From Paracoccus sp. TOH (lineage in GTDB: Bacteria; Pseudomonadota; Alphaproteobacteria; Rhodobacterales; Rhodobacteraceae): a DNA stretch of 64,000 nucleotides. The stretch spans positions 1 through 64,000 of the forward strand of contig NZ_CP098361.1 in NCBI RefSeq assembly GCF_030388245.1, in the 5' to 3' direction. The notes under the pieces were generated by a model that had not been told where the DNA came from, ran no database searches, and saw only the letters and a program-made list of their open reading frames with translations. The position numbers were made by a program, and so were the translations under genes. This document shows, piece by piece, positions 12,281 to 20,582 of this stretch (position 1 is its first letter; every line of letters begins with the position of its first letter).

Positions 12281-12678
12281 CAGTCGCGCAGCAGGACCTG
12301 CAATTCCATCTCGACCAGCAGTCCCGGACCAGCCAGTGCGGCCACACCAACACCTGTCAGCGACGGCGTGGCGCCTTTGCAGAAGGCGTTGAGCTGCGCG
12401 ACGCAGATGCCCAGCCGGACCTCGTCCAGGTCGACCACGTAGGCCCGCGCCAGGACGATATCCTCGGGCGTCGCATCCAGCGCCTCAAGCGCGGCACCAG
12501 CCTTGCGCATCACGTCTGCGACCTGCGCCTCGAAGCCCTCTTCCACGGCCTCCGCGTCGGCCACCTGGCCAGAGACGAAGGCCATGCGCCCCGGCTGCGC
12601 GATAGAAATCTGCGCATAACCGATGGCGGTAGTGTCGGGCAGTGTGCGGGGGTTGAGGCGGGTGATCCTGGCGGTCAT
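12280..12678 (-). CDS. RidA-family (YjgF/UK114) protein
   Basis: The protein has 132 residues. RidA proteins are trimeric deaminases of reactive enamines and imines, though many relatives have other or unknown substrates. Typical features are GRMAFVSGQVADAEG-like spacing, LEALDATPEDIVLARAYVVD and the conserved Glu near the end (GPGLLVEMELQVL). The ATG at 12678 follows AAAGGAC; an earlier start lacks a site. It is transcribed divergently from a LysR gene across a candidate LysR box and is probably its target. Confidence 0.85.
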   Translation of the reverse strand: MTARITRLNPRTLPDTTAIGYAQISIAQPGRMAFVSGQVADAEAVEEGFEAQVADVMRKAGAALEALDATPEDIVLARAYVVDLDEVRLGICVAQLNAFCKGATPSLTGVGVAALAGPGLLVEMELQVLLRD

Positions 12679-12767
12679 TTGATGTCCTTTGCTTCGGGCG
12701 GGCCGAGGCGCTGCGCCCATGTGTCATGGCACGGAGATACGGTGCTTTCATTCACGCTAGAAGTGCG

Positions 12768-12788
12768 TCATTTCTCTCAGGTCAATGA
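12768..12788. promoter_or_regulatory. Candidate LysR operator
   Basis: The inverted repeat TCATT-N11-AATGA fits the T-N11-A rule for LysR-type sites. It lies in the 123-base divergent region, only 13 bases before the LysR start, so it could control both the regulator and the ridA-like gene. Confidence 0.5.
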
Positions 12789-12801
12789 AATGGAGTCATG
12801 A

Positions 12802-13710
12802 ATGGCGCGTGACCGCCTCGATACCCTTGCCGCGTTGCGCGTGGTGGCCGAGCACGGCAGCTTTACCCGCGCGGCGGTCGAGCTGGGCGTGACGCAATCG
12901 GCGCTGAGCCATGCCATCCGGCGGCTGGAGGACGATATCGGCCAGCGGCTGTTGTCGCGCACCACGCGCTCGGTCGCGCCGACGACCGTGGGAGAGGCCC
13001 TCTTGCTTCGGCTTGGCCCGGCGCTCGACGAAATCACCGCGGCGCTGTCGCAAGTGGCCGCCGGGGCGGATCAGCCCTCTGGTCTGTTGCGCCTGACGAT
13101 GGGGCGCGACGCGGCTGAACTGCTGGTCCTGCCGATGCTCTCGGCCTTCCGGGCCGCGCACCCCGGGATCCAGGTCGAGATCGCCGCAACCGATGCACTG
13201 GAAGACCTGGTGCAGGGCCGGTTCGATGCCGGTATCCGCATGGGGGACAGGTTGGAGCAGGACATGATCGCCCGGCGCCTGACCGAGGAGACCCGGCCGG
13301 TGGTCGTCGCGGCGCCCGACTACCTTGATCGGGCCGGACGGCCGGTCCGGCCGGAGGACCTGGCCGGGCATCCGTGCCTCGGCTACCGGATGCATTCGGC
13401 GGGCCGCGTGATGCCCTGGCGGTTCGTCGGGCCGACGGGTGAAGTGATGTTCCGGGACGCCACCACGATGGTGTTCAACGACGGAGCGTTGCTGCGGCAG
13501 GCCGCGATCCGGGGACTGGGGCTGACCTGCCTGTGGCACCACATGGTAGCGGAGGACCTCGAAACGGGGCGACTGGAGAGCGTGCTGCACGACCGCATCG
13601 GACCCTTGCCGGGGTTCTATCTCTACTACCCGTCGCGCGAGGTGTCGCCGGCAATGTCCATCTTCGCCGAGGCGCTGGTCGCCTGGTGCCGTCGCCCCCG
13701 CACGCCGTGA
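12802..13710 (+). CDS. LysR-family transcriptional regulator
   Basis: The 302-residue protein has the usual N-terminal winged helix-turn-helix (LAALRVVAEHGSFTRAAVEL, TQSALSHAIRRLEDDIG, residues about 7-60) and a periplasmic-binding-like effector domain. It resembles the regulators of oxidoreductase or ridA-type genes found widely in proteobacteria; the effector is unknown. It is divergent from the ridA-like gene and its monooxygenase stump, which are the likely regulon. Confidence 0.9.
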   Translation: MARDRLDTLAALRVVAEHGSFTRAAVELGVTQSALSHAIRRLEDDIGQRLLSRTTRSVAPTTVGEALLLRLGPALDEITAALSQVAAGADQPSGLLRLTMGRDAAELLVLPMLSAFRAAHPGIQVEIAATDALEDLVQGRFDAGIRMGDRLEQDMIARRLTEETRPVVVAAPDYLDRAGRPVRPEDLAGHPCLGYRMHSAGRVMPWRFVGPTGEVMFRDATTMVFNDGALLRQAAIRGLGLTCLWHHMVAEDLETGRLESVLHDRIGPLPGFYLYYPSREVSPAMSIFAEALVAWCRRPRTP

Positions 13711-13942
13711 CCGCAGGCAACAGATACAGCCTGCGCCCGATTTCAGTCAGCCGCCCTGCCTGCCGCTTTGCAGCGGAAGAAATGCGGCGAGCATGCGCAG
13801 CGATAATTTGACACTTCGGCAGTGGGCTCTTCCGACACCTTCGTCGCTCGATGCACGAATGTGTACTGTCGGCAATCGCGACCATCCACACCATCGTCCG
13901 CGAACAGGGAAGACGCGGACGGAGCAGACGATCATCGCCTTT

Positions 13943-14401
13943 CTATGGCTGCGCCACACGAGCGATGGGATGTTGGGACCTGAACCCAACGGCAAAGCGG
14001 TTCCATGCGTTTATGGTCGTGATGATGAGCGTCAGTTCGACCCTTTCGCGATCATCAAAGGCATCCGCCAGCATCTGGTAATCGGCATCAGGGGCATTCG
14101 TCGTTTCCAGCCGTGTCAGCGCCTCGGACCATGCGAGCGCCGCACGCTCTTTTGCATCGAAGGCCGGGCTTTCCCGCCAGGCAGGCAAAACATCCAGTTT
14201 TTGCTGTGAAACCCCCGCCGCGCGCGCCTCGGGTGCATGTAGGTTCAGGCAATAGGCGCAACCATTGATCTGCGATACGCGCATTTTCACCAATTCTCGA
14301 ATTGGCGCTGTGATGGAGAGTTCCTTGGTCGCTTCCTCCAGATCCATCATGGCCTTCATTGCGCCTGGAGCGGCGCGATAATAATTCATCCTACTGGACA
14401 A
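13943..14401 (-). CDS. Carboxymuconolactone decarboxylase-family (AhpD-like) protein
   Basis: The 152-residue all-helical protein carries the AhpD-like redox motif GCAYCLNLH (Cys48, Cys51, His55). Proteins of this kind reduce peroxides or act in alkylhydroperoxidase systems; no partner AhpC is seen here. The TTG at 14401 has GGAGG seven bases upstream; an ATG four codons later is the alternative. The gene converges on the LysR gene with about 230 bases between them that show no feature. Confidence 0.83.
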   Translation of the reverse strand: MSSRMNYYRAAPGAMKAMMDLEEATKELSITAPIRELVKMRVSQINGCAYCLNLHAPEARAAGVSQQKLDVLPAWRESPAFDAKERAALAWSEALTRLETTNAPDADYQMLADAFDDRERVELTLIITTINAWNRFAVGFRSQHPIARVAQP

Positions 14402-14495
14402 GGTCCGTCCTCCATGTGGTGCTAGTGACCTAGCTTACGCTGCCGATCACTGTCCGCAATGGACTCTGAACGACGATGACTTCATCCAACTGACC

Positions 14496-14547
14496 GCATG
14501 ATCCGGCCCGGCTGCGATGCGTATGTCTCCGCCCGCCCGGATCATGC
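14496..14547. repeat. Inverted-repeat element, copy A
   Basis: Ten-base arms GCATGATCCG (14496-14505) and CGGATCATGC (14538-14547) enclose a 32-base loop that ends in CGCCCGCC. The same arms and the same loop end recur at 15193-15222, about 700 bases on, in the same orientation. The two copies flank a decayed peptidase frame. Confidence 0.7.
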
Positions 14548-14846
14548 TATGCTGACAGGACTTGTCGCGTTTCGTCTTGAACTCACCAGCTGCGGTGCGA
14601 CTTGGTTAACACATTCGCGTTTTTTGCATGACCAGTCGCACCACTTCGGCCGCTTGATGGCCCATGCCAGAGCCGCGCCCATGCCGGTCCGATACCAAGG
14701 CGGAACGCTCGGGCTAAAGATAAGAAACACTTGTTTTGCAATGCATTGCAAGCAGATCATGAAGCACAGGATGAAGGGCGCGGCCAGCAGCACCGCTTCA
14801 AGCGCGGCGGGCGGAAATAAGCGCATCGGCTTTCCCAACCTCGGCC

Positions 14847-15170
14847 GTGCCGCTGGCCGAGTTCCCGCGCGCCGGCTGGTGCTGGCCGAATTTCCGGCCC
14901 GAGGAACCGGCCTGCAAGGACGGCTCGATTCTGATCCTCCCCCCGACCGTGGACAAGCTCCAGCGCCTGCGCGACCGACTGGGCGCCCCGCTGGTGGTGA
15001 ACTCGGCCTTCCGCAGCCCGGGCTATAACAAGCGCGTCGGCGGCGCGGCAGGCTCCATGCACCTTGCGGCCCGGGCCTTCGACATCCGCATGGCCGGGCA
15101 CGATCCGCACCAGTTCGAGGCGGCGGCGCCAAAGGCCGGCTTCACCGGGTTCGGCTTAGGGGCTCAAACT
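14847..15170 (+). pseudogene. Decayed M15-type peptidase (D-Ala-D-Ala carboxypeptidase-like)
   Basis: The frame from a GTG at 14847 reads WCWPNF, PTVDKLQRLRDRLGAPL, VNSAFRSPGYNKRVGG and SMHLAARAFDIRM, a clear M15A peptidase core with the first His and Asp zinc ligands in place. After GFTGFGLG the sequence departs from the family, and the last HxD ligand motif is missing. The upstream part is also not recognisable. The gene is therefore truncated at both ends. Intact relatives often sit in phage or gene-transfer lysis cassettes, but nothing else of such a cassette is present. Confidence 0.65.
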
Positions 15171-15192
15171 GACATCCCCATCCCTGCTTCCC

Positions 15193-15222
15193 GCATGATC
15201 CGACCGCCCGCCCGGATCATGC
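15193..15222. repeat. Inverted-repeat element, copy B
   Basis: The same ten-base arms as copy A (15193-15202 and 15213-15222) surround a loop of only ten bases, ACCGCCCGCC. The loop equals the right end of copy A's loop, as if 22 bases had been lost or gained between copies. Confidence 0.7.
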
Positions 15223-15611
15223 TGTGTCAGCGCAGACTGGCACGGTGCGCGTTGAACCCGCACAAACGCGGAGAGAATCCCCTGCCGTGCAGGCTCCGGA
15301 TGTCGGCATCAGCCCATGCAAAAGCCGGGCATCCGCTCTCGCTTGACGGGAACTCGAATAACGCCGATCTTCAATTGGTTGAAATCGTCAAATCACGGCC
15401 GGACCCCTTCGGCAGAGACAGCCACCAATCGGAGAGCAATTCCTACAGAAAACCTTTACGTTTCTTGAGAGATGGCGAGGTCCCGCCGTGAATCCCAGGA
15501 CAAGTCGCGAGTTTTCGCCGGGCGTTCGACGGCGCCCCGTTTCGGTAACGATTTAGACAAATATTGTCGCTATACACAGCCCTCGCAAAACCAACTTGCC
15601 AGGAGTTTGAC
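15223..15611. other. Intergenic stretch before the RTX gene
   Basis: I see no gene here. The last 60 bases are AT-richer (around 15548-15575) and probably hold the promoter of the RTX gene. An AGGAG ribosome site stands at 15601. Confidence 0.45.
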
Positions 15612-16808
15612 ATGGCAGTGATCCGAGGATCGAATCTTGACAACGCAATGCGGGGCACCGTCGGGAACGACGTGCTCTGGGGCCTGGACGGCGCCGATCT
15701 CTTCTACTGGAAGAACGGCCGGGGCAACGACACCATCCACGGCGGCGATACCGCGGACAAGTTCGACCCGAACCCCTATTCGCCCGGCAATCCCGGCGGC
15801 GACCGGATGATCCTGGAAGGAACCCAGGGCGCCAGGGTGCATTTCTCCTCGACCGAGGCGGGAACGGCGCAGATCGGCGGCAGCACCCTGCACTTCACCG
15901 GGATCGAGCGCTTTTTCGGCACGATGGGCAATGACGTGATCCGCGGCGGCGCGGCGGTGCTGAATGCCCCGCATGGCGGCACGCCGCAGCACGGCTTGAC
16001 CATCTTCTCGCGCGGCGGCCATGATGATATCATCGCCTCGCGGTTCAACGACGTCATCGACGGCGGCGCCGGCAATGACACGATCCGGGCCGGCGCCGGC
16101 GACGATTTCATCCATTCCAGCACCGGAAACGACCTGATCTATGGCGGCGCCGGCGGCGAGAACATCCGCTGGGGCTCGGGCAACAACACCCACAATCCCG
16201 GCCATGACACGATCTATGGCGGGGCGGGCAACGATCTGATCAACGTCTGGATCAAGAACGGCGATGTTTCGGCGCGTAACGAGGCCGTCGGCATCGGTGG
16301 CATCGGCGTCACGATCACCGCGGTCGGCGCCGACAGCAGCTTCAATGGCCGCGCCCAGACCGATATCGGCGGCCCCTCCTCGCTGCGTTTCTTCGGGTTC
16401 GAGCTGGGCTGGACCCATGCCGGCAACGATACCGTCAACGGCGCCAATGCTGCGGTCGCGGCGAACGGCGCCGGGTTCAACTTCAACACCCGCTGGGGCC
16501 ATGACGTGATGGTCGGCAGCCGCGGCAACGATACGCTGGTGGCGGACGAGGGCCGCGACACCGTGACTGGCGGCGACGGCAATGACCAACTCTGGATCGG
16601 CGAGGCCGAATATGGCGACGACGACCGCGACGTGCTGATCTTCCGCGCCGGCGATGGCCATGACACCGTCTTCGGCTTCGATTCCGACCTCGACGTTCTC
16701 AATATGGGCGGGCGCAACTACACGGCGCGCGAGACCGCCGACGGCACGCTGCTGAACCTGGGCGGCGGCGACACCGTCCTGCTGTCGGACGTGTTCGACT
16801 TCGTCTGA
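15612..16808 (+). CDS. RTX-type calcium-binding repeat protein
   Basis: The 398-residue protein has no N-terminal signal peptide but many GGxGxDxxx nonapeptide repeats (about residues 12-60, 150-215 and 300-345), which form Ca2+-binding parallel beta rolls. The C-terminal 50 residues (DVLIFRAGDGHDTVFGF to LLSDVFDFV) look like the secretion region read by type I exporters. No catalytic domain is recognisable. The ATG at 15612 follows AGGAGTTTGAC. No type I ABC/MFP pair is nearby, so export would depend on a system elsewhere. A strong terminator follows. Confidence 0.85.
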   Translation: MAVIRGSNLDNAMRGTVGNDVLWGLDGADLFYWKNGRGNDTIHGGDTADKFDPNPYSPGNPGGDRMILEGTQGARVHFSSTEAGTAQIGGSTLHFTGIERFFGTMGNDVIRGGAAVLNAPHGGTPQHGLTIFSRGGHDDIIASRFNDVIDGGAGNDTIRAGAGDDFIHSSTGNDLIYGGAGGENIRWGSGNNTHNPGHDTIYGGAGNDLINVWIKNGDVSARNEAVGIGGIGVTITAVGADSSFNGRAQTDIGGPSSLRFFGFELGWTHAGNDTVNGANAAVAANGAGFNFNTRWGHDVMVGSRGNDTLVADEGRDTVTGGDGNDQLWIGEAEYGDDDRDVLIFRAGDGHDTVFGFDSDLDVLNMGGRNYTARETADGTLLNLGGGDTVLLSDVFDFV

Positions 16809-16831
16809 GCGGCAGGCGACATCAAGCATAT

Positions 16832-16864
16832 CGCCGGGCGCCCGATGTCGGCGCCCGGCGTTTT
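16832..16864 (+). terminator. Rho-independent terminator after the RTX gene
   Basis: A perfect 11-bp GC stem (16832-16842 with 16850-16860) with a seven-base loop is followed at once by TTTT. It begins 24 bases after the RTX stop. Confidence 0.85.
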
Positions 16865-17103
16865 CCAGTTTCGTGCCGGTTCATGGCGAACCATGCCTAT
16901 CGAAGACCCCGGCCCCGTTCCGATGCCGGCAGGCGCGGAAAGCGTGTCCCTGAAACATCGCCGTTGCGCAACCGCATGGAATCCGCCGATGGCCGACAAT
17001 CTGCCCCGTTAGACAAGATGACCGGCGCCGGCAAAAATGCCAAAGATGCGCTGGAGATATCCTGCGAATCGGGTAGCTCGTTGGTACGGTAGTGAGGTGA
17101 CAA

Positions 17104-18315
17104 GTGCATATTTCCGGCGGGACGTCTTCGTTCAGATTGTCGCATCCCATCCCCTTGGCGATGCTTCTGCTGGGAATCGTCGCCCTGTTGCTGTTCGGCT
17201 ATGTCGGCCTGGCACGCGGGACGAGCAGCTTTTCCTTTGACGCGCTGTATTTCTACGTCTCCGGCGAAATGTGGGAGACCGGGGCGACACCCTATGACCC
17301 GGTCGCCTTCAAGGGCCAGATGGATTCCATGGTGAGCATCCAGTCGGTCAGCTATGCCTATCCGCCGAATTCCGCGCCCTTCTCGCTGTCGCTCTCGGTC
17401 GGCTCGATCAGGCTGGCGCAGATCATCATCGGTTCGATCAACCTGGCCTCGATCCTGGGCATCCTGGCCTTTGTGCACCATGCCATCCGTCTCGACCCGC
17501 CGGGCGTCCCCGAGCAGGAGATCCGGGCGGCCGAGATCGTCACCTGGGCGGTGATCATCGGCAACCCGTTCACCGCCCATGTGGTCTGGATGGGACAGAC
17601 GACGCTGTTTTCCGCCGCCTTCCTGCTGGGCAGCTGGTTGCTTGCCAGCCGGCGGCTCGACCTGCTGGCCGGCATTCTGCTGGGCATCAGCGCCATCAAG
17701 CCGCAGCTGGTCTTTCTGGTCGGTTTCTGGTTCCTGCTGGACCGGCGCTGGCAGCTCGTCGCCGCCTCCGCGCTGACCGTGGTGGCGATGTCCGGCTGGC
17801 CGCTCTGGGTGAACGGGCTTGATGGCTCGTGGCTGGCCTGGGTGCGGTCGCTGATGGATTACAAGGACGGCGTCTACAACGCCCTGGCCTTCAAGCATGT
17901 GTTCGGGCTGCGCAGTCTTCTGGCGACGCAGGACGTGCTGATCCCCTCGACCCTGCCGGTGGCGCTGGTCGGCACGGTGCTGCTTTACGTTTTCCGCAGG
18001 CACTACCAGGGCGTCTGGCTGATCGGGCCGTTGCTGGCCCTGTCGGTGCTTTTCGTCTACGCGCATGACTATGACCTGGCGCCGCTGGCGGTGATGGCCT
18101 TCCCGCTGCTGATCGCCGCCCGCGGCAAGCCGCAGGTCATGGCGGCGATCATCCTGACGGTCTTCGTGATCTATTTCCCGCAGCGGATCTGGGAAAGCCT
18201 CGACCTGGCGCAATTCGCCCGCTCGCGCGAGGTGGCGCTTGGCGCCCTGCTGACGCTCTACCTGGTCGTCTGCCGGGTGCCCCAGCGGGACCGGCGGCTT
18301 GAGGCGGCGCCTTGA
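17104..18315 (+). CDS. GT87-family (DUF2029) membrane glycosyltransferase
   Basis: The 403-residue polytopic membrane protein has about ten hydrophobic segments. The first periplasmic loop carries YFYVSGEMWETGATPYDP, the acidic loop of GT-C enzymes such as the mycobacterial mannosyltransferase PimE. GT87 members use polyprenyl-phosphate sugars as donors on the outer face of the membrane. The GTG start has GAGGTGACAA upstream. The next gene encodes a HAD-UbiA fusion that could supply such a donor. Substrate and acceptor are unknown. Confidence 0.82.
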   Translation: MHISGGTSSFRLSHPIPLAMLLLGIVALLLFGYVGLARGTSSFSFDALYFYVSGEMWETGATPYDPVAFKGQMDSMVSIQSVSYAYPPNSAPFSLSLSVGSIRLAQIIIGSINLASILGILAFVHHAIRLDPPGVPEQEIRAAEIVTWAVIIGNPFTAHVVWMGQTTLFSAAFLLGSWLLASRRLDLLAGILLGISAIKPQLVFLVGFWFLLDRRWQLVAASALTVVAMSGWPLWVNGLDGSWLAWVRSLMDYKDGVYNALAFKHVFGLRSLLATQDVLIPSTLPVALVGTVLLYVFRRHYQGVWLIGPLLALSVLFVYAHDYDLAPLAVMAFPLLIAARGKPQVMAAIILTVFVIYFPQRIWESLDLAQFARSREVALGALLTLYLVVCRVPQRDRRLEAAP

Positions 18316-18418
18316 GCGCGGGGCTCCGCCTCGCCGCCCTGCCCCTCCGGCGCCTTTCGCCGGCACCGATCCGCGCTGCGGCGCGTTCAGACCTTTGAAC
18401 AGAAATGGATTGTCACCC

Positions 18419-19903
18419 ATGTCCGCCCTAGATGCGCAGGCTTTCCCGCCGGGGGTCCAGGAACCCCACGCCGCCCAGGCCGCCGCCGTTCCGCTGATCG
18501 TCGACCTTGACCGGACCTTGTGCCGGTCCGACACCATGCACGAGGCGCTGGTCGGGCTGCTGGCCTCCAGCCCGGCGGCCATGCTTGGCCTGCCCGCCTG
18601 GCTGGCCTCGGGCAAGACAGGATTCAAGCAGGAACTGGCCGGGCGAAGAACCGTGGATCCCGCCCTGCTGCCCTATGACGACGAGGTGCTGGCGCTGATC
18701 GCGGCCGCCCGCGCCGAGCGTCGCCCCGTGGCGCTGATCTCGGCCTCGGACCAGCGCCAGGTCGCCGCGGTCGCCGCGCATCTGGGCCTGTTCGACGACG
18801 CGGTGGGCACCGGCTCGCCCGGGGTCGCGGGCAATCTGTCCGGTCAGGCCAAGGCGGATTATCTGGTCGGCCGCTTCGGCGCCGGGGGGTTCGACTACAT
18901 CGGCGACAGCGCCGCCGACCTGCCGGTCTGGGCGGCAGCGCGGCAGGCCTATGGCATCCGCGTGGCGCCCGGCATCCGGAAAAGGGCGCGGGCACAGGGC
19001 ACGGCGCTGCAGACCGTGGGCGACAGCGCCTCGGAGCTGCCCGCCCTGCTGCGCGCCTGCCGACCGCATCAATGGGCCAAGAACGTCCTGGTCCTGCTGC
19101 CGGTCCTGACCGCGCACGACCTGACCCATCTGCCGGCAGCGCTGCTGGGCATGCTGTGCTTTTCCCTTGCCGCATCGGCGATCTACATCATCAACGACCT
19201 GGTGGACCTGCCCTCGGACCGCCAGCATCCCAGAAAGCGCTTCCGGCCCTTCGCCGCCGGCACGGCCAGCGTCAAGAACGGCCTGTTTCTGGCCGGCGGG
19301 CTGCTGGCCGTCGCGGCGCTGGCGGCGCTGCTGTGGCTGCCGGGGCCGTTCTTCTGGACGCTGATGGTCTATCTGGTGGCGACCTCGGCCTATTCCTTCT
19401 CGCTCAAGCGCAAGATGATGGTCGACGTGCTGGCTTTGGCCGCGCTTTATACGCTGCGGATCGTCGCCGGCAGCGCGGCGACCGGGATCGTGCTGTCACC
19501 GTGGCTGCTGGTGTTTTCGATGTTCCTGTTCTTCGCGCTCGCCACGATCAAGCGCCAGGCGGAACTCGAGGACATGCTGCTGCGCGGCTCGGAAAGGACG
19601 GCGGGGCGCAACATGATGGTGGGCGACCTGCCGATCCTGCAGGCCATGTCCATCGGCGCGGCCCAGGCGGCGGTGCTGGTCTTCGCGCTTTATTCGCAGG
19701 ATCCCGAGGTGCAGGAGCATTTCGATGCCCCGGACCTGCTGCTGCTGATCTGCCCGGTGCTGTTCTTCTGGCTGGGCCGCATGCAGCTGCTGACCCGGCG
19801 CGGCCACATGACCGACGACCCGATCGTCTTCACCTTCCGCGACCGGGTGGGACTGGTCTGCGGCGCGGTGATGCTGGGGATCTTCATCCTGGCGGCGCGC
19901 TGA
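18419..19903 (+). CDS. HAD phosphatase-UbiA prenyltransferase fusion
   Basis: The protein has 494 residues. The N-terminal HAD domain (about 20-200) has the nucleophile motif DLDRTL, a Ser motif ISASDQ and the acidic motif YIGDSAADLP. The C-terminal UbiA domain (about 205-494) has the Asp-rich motif NDLVDLPSDRQHP and the second motif YSFSLKRKMMVDVLALA, which is the pattern of decaprenyl-phosphate phosphoribosyltransferase (mycobacterial Rv3806c type) rather than quinone UbiA. The likely reaction is transfer of phosphoribose to polyprenyl phosphate followed by removal of the 5-phosphate by the HAD part. This is inference from motifs. The start is uncertain because no strong ribosome site is seen. 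Confidence 0.82.
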   Translation: MSALDAQAFPPGVQEPHAAQAAAVPLIVDLDRTLCRSDTMHEALVGLLASSPAAMLGLPAWLASGKTGFKQELAGRRTVDPALLPYDDEVLALIAAARAERRPVALISASDQRQVAAVAAHLGLFDDAVGTGSPGVAGNLSGQAKADYLVGRFGAGGFDYIGDSAADLPVWAAARQAYGIRVAPGIRKRARAQGTALQTVGDSASELPALLRACRPHQWAKNVLVLLPVLTAHDLTHLPAALLGMLCFSLAASAIYIINDLVDLPSDRQHPRKRFRPFAAGTASVKNGLFLAGGLLAVAALAALLWLPGPFFWTLMVYLVATSAYSFSLKRKMMVDVLALAALYTLRIVAGSAATGIVLSPWLLVFSMFLFFALATIKRQAELEDMLLRGSERTAGRNMMVGDLPILQAMSIGAAQAAVLVFALYSQDPEVQEHFDAPDLLLLICPVLFFWLGRMQLLTRRGHMTDDPIVFTFRDRVGLVCGAVMLGIFILAAR

Positions 19904-19920
19904 ACGCGCCGCCCGCCTTC

Positions 19921-20322
19921 TCAGGCCGAGGAGGTGGCGAAGGCGGTGACCAGCAGGCCCGAAACGATCAGACCCAGCCCCAGCGACCGGCCGACGCCGA
20001 TCGTCTCCTGCTGGATCAGGGCGTCAATCACCGTCAGCGACACCATGGCCAGGGCAGTGACGGCGGTATAGGTCAGGCTCAGCGAATAAAGCCGGATCGC
20101 CGCCACGAAGGCGGTCAGCAGCAGGCCGGCGCTGATCACCGCCATCCACATCCAGGTCGAGCCGAGGATCGACAGCACCAGCGCACCGACATTGCTGGTG
20201 TCGAGATGCTGGCCGCCCTTCTTCAGCAACAGGTTCAGCGCCACATTCGCGCCGGCGGCGGTAACGATCAGGGTCCAGTGGTTCATACGCGCAACAAGAT
20301 CATTGGAAACGATGGGCCTCAT
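19921..20322 (-). CDS. Small four-helix transporter, SMR/EamA-like
   Basis: About 133 residues with four membrane segments (ANVALNLLLKKGG region, the GSTWMWMAVISAGLLLTAFV segment, YTAVTALAMVSLTVIDALI and a C-terminal one). The fold and motifs are those of small multidrug-resistance or ArnE/ArnF-like half-transporters, some of which flip polyprenyl-phosphate sugars. It converges on the HAD-UbiA gene and is flanked by glycan genes, so a flippase role is attractive but unproven. The start could be the ATG at 20322 or the one at 20286; GGGGA before the former is the better site. Confidence 0.72.
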   Translation of the reverse strand: MRPIVSNDLVARMNHWTLIVTAAGANVALNLLLKKGGQHLDTSNVGALVLSILGSTWMWMAVISAGLLLTAFVAAIRLYSLSLTYTAVTALAMVSLTVIDALIQQETIGVGRSLGLGLIVSGLLVTAFATSSA

Positions 20323-20582
20323 GCATATCCCCACTCGGTCCGCGGGAAAGCAGGGCCAGATTATGCCGGCCCCCCGCCAGGTTCAAGCGATCTGCCGGCG
20401 GCGCGACCTGTCCCTTGCGGCAGGTATGGCCGGGACGGGCTGGGCGCTTGCCGCTAAAAAGCCCCGCAAGCGCACGTTGCAATCCGGCGATTATGGACTA
20501 GAACTCGAGTCACCGCGTCCCGCATCGAAACTGGAGCCCCTCCCCGTGCGCGCATCACCCCGGGTCAGGACGGATCGGTAGC

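Noticed and set aside
14542..14815. Minus-strand frame with one hydrophobic segment between the repeat and the peptidase relic
   Set aside because: It has a plausible membrane stretch but no ribosome site and no family resemblance, and it joins an antisense frame of the relic.
10740..15600. A full genomic island or prophage with att sites and integrase
   Set aside because: There are IS and gene remnants but no integrase, no tRNA gene and no matching terminal repeats beyond the short inverted-repeat pair.
15612..16808. Regularly spaced GGCGGCGCCGGCAAT-like DNA repeats, considered as a possible CRISPR or minisatellite
   Set aside because: They are the codons of RTX nonapeptide repeats in one long open frame, with no spacer structure.
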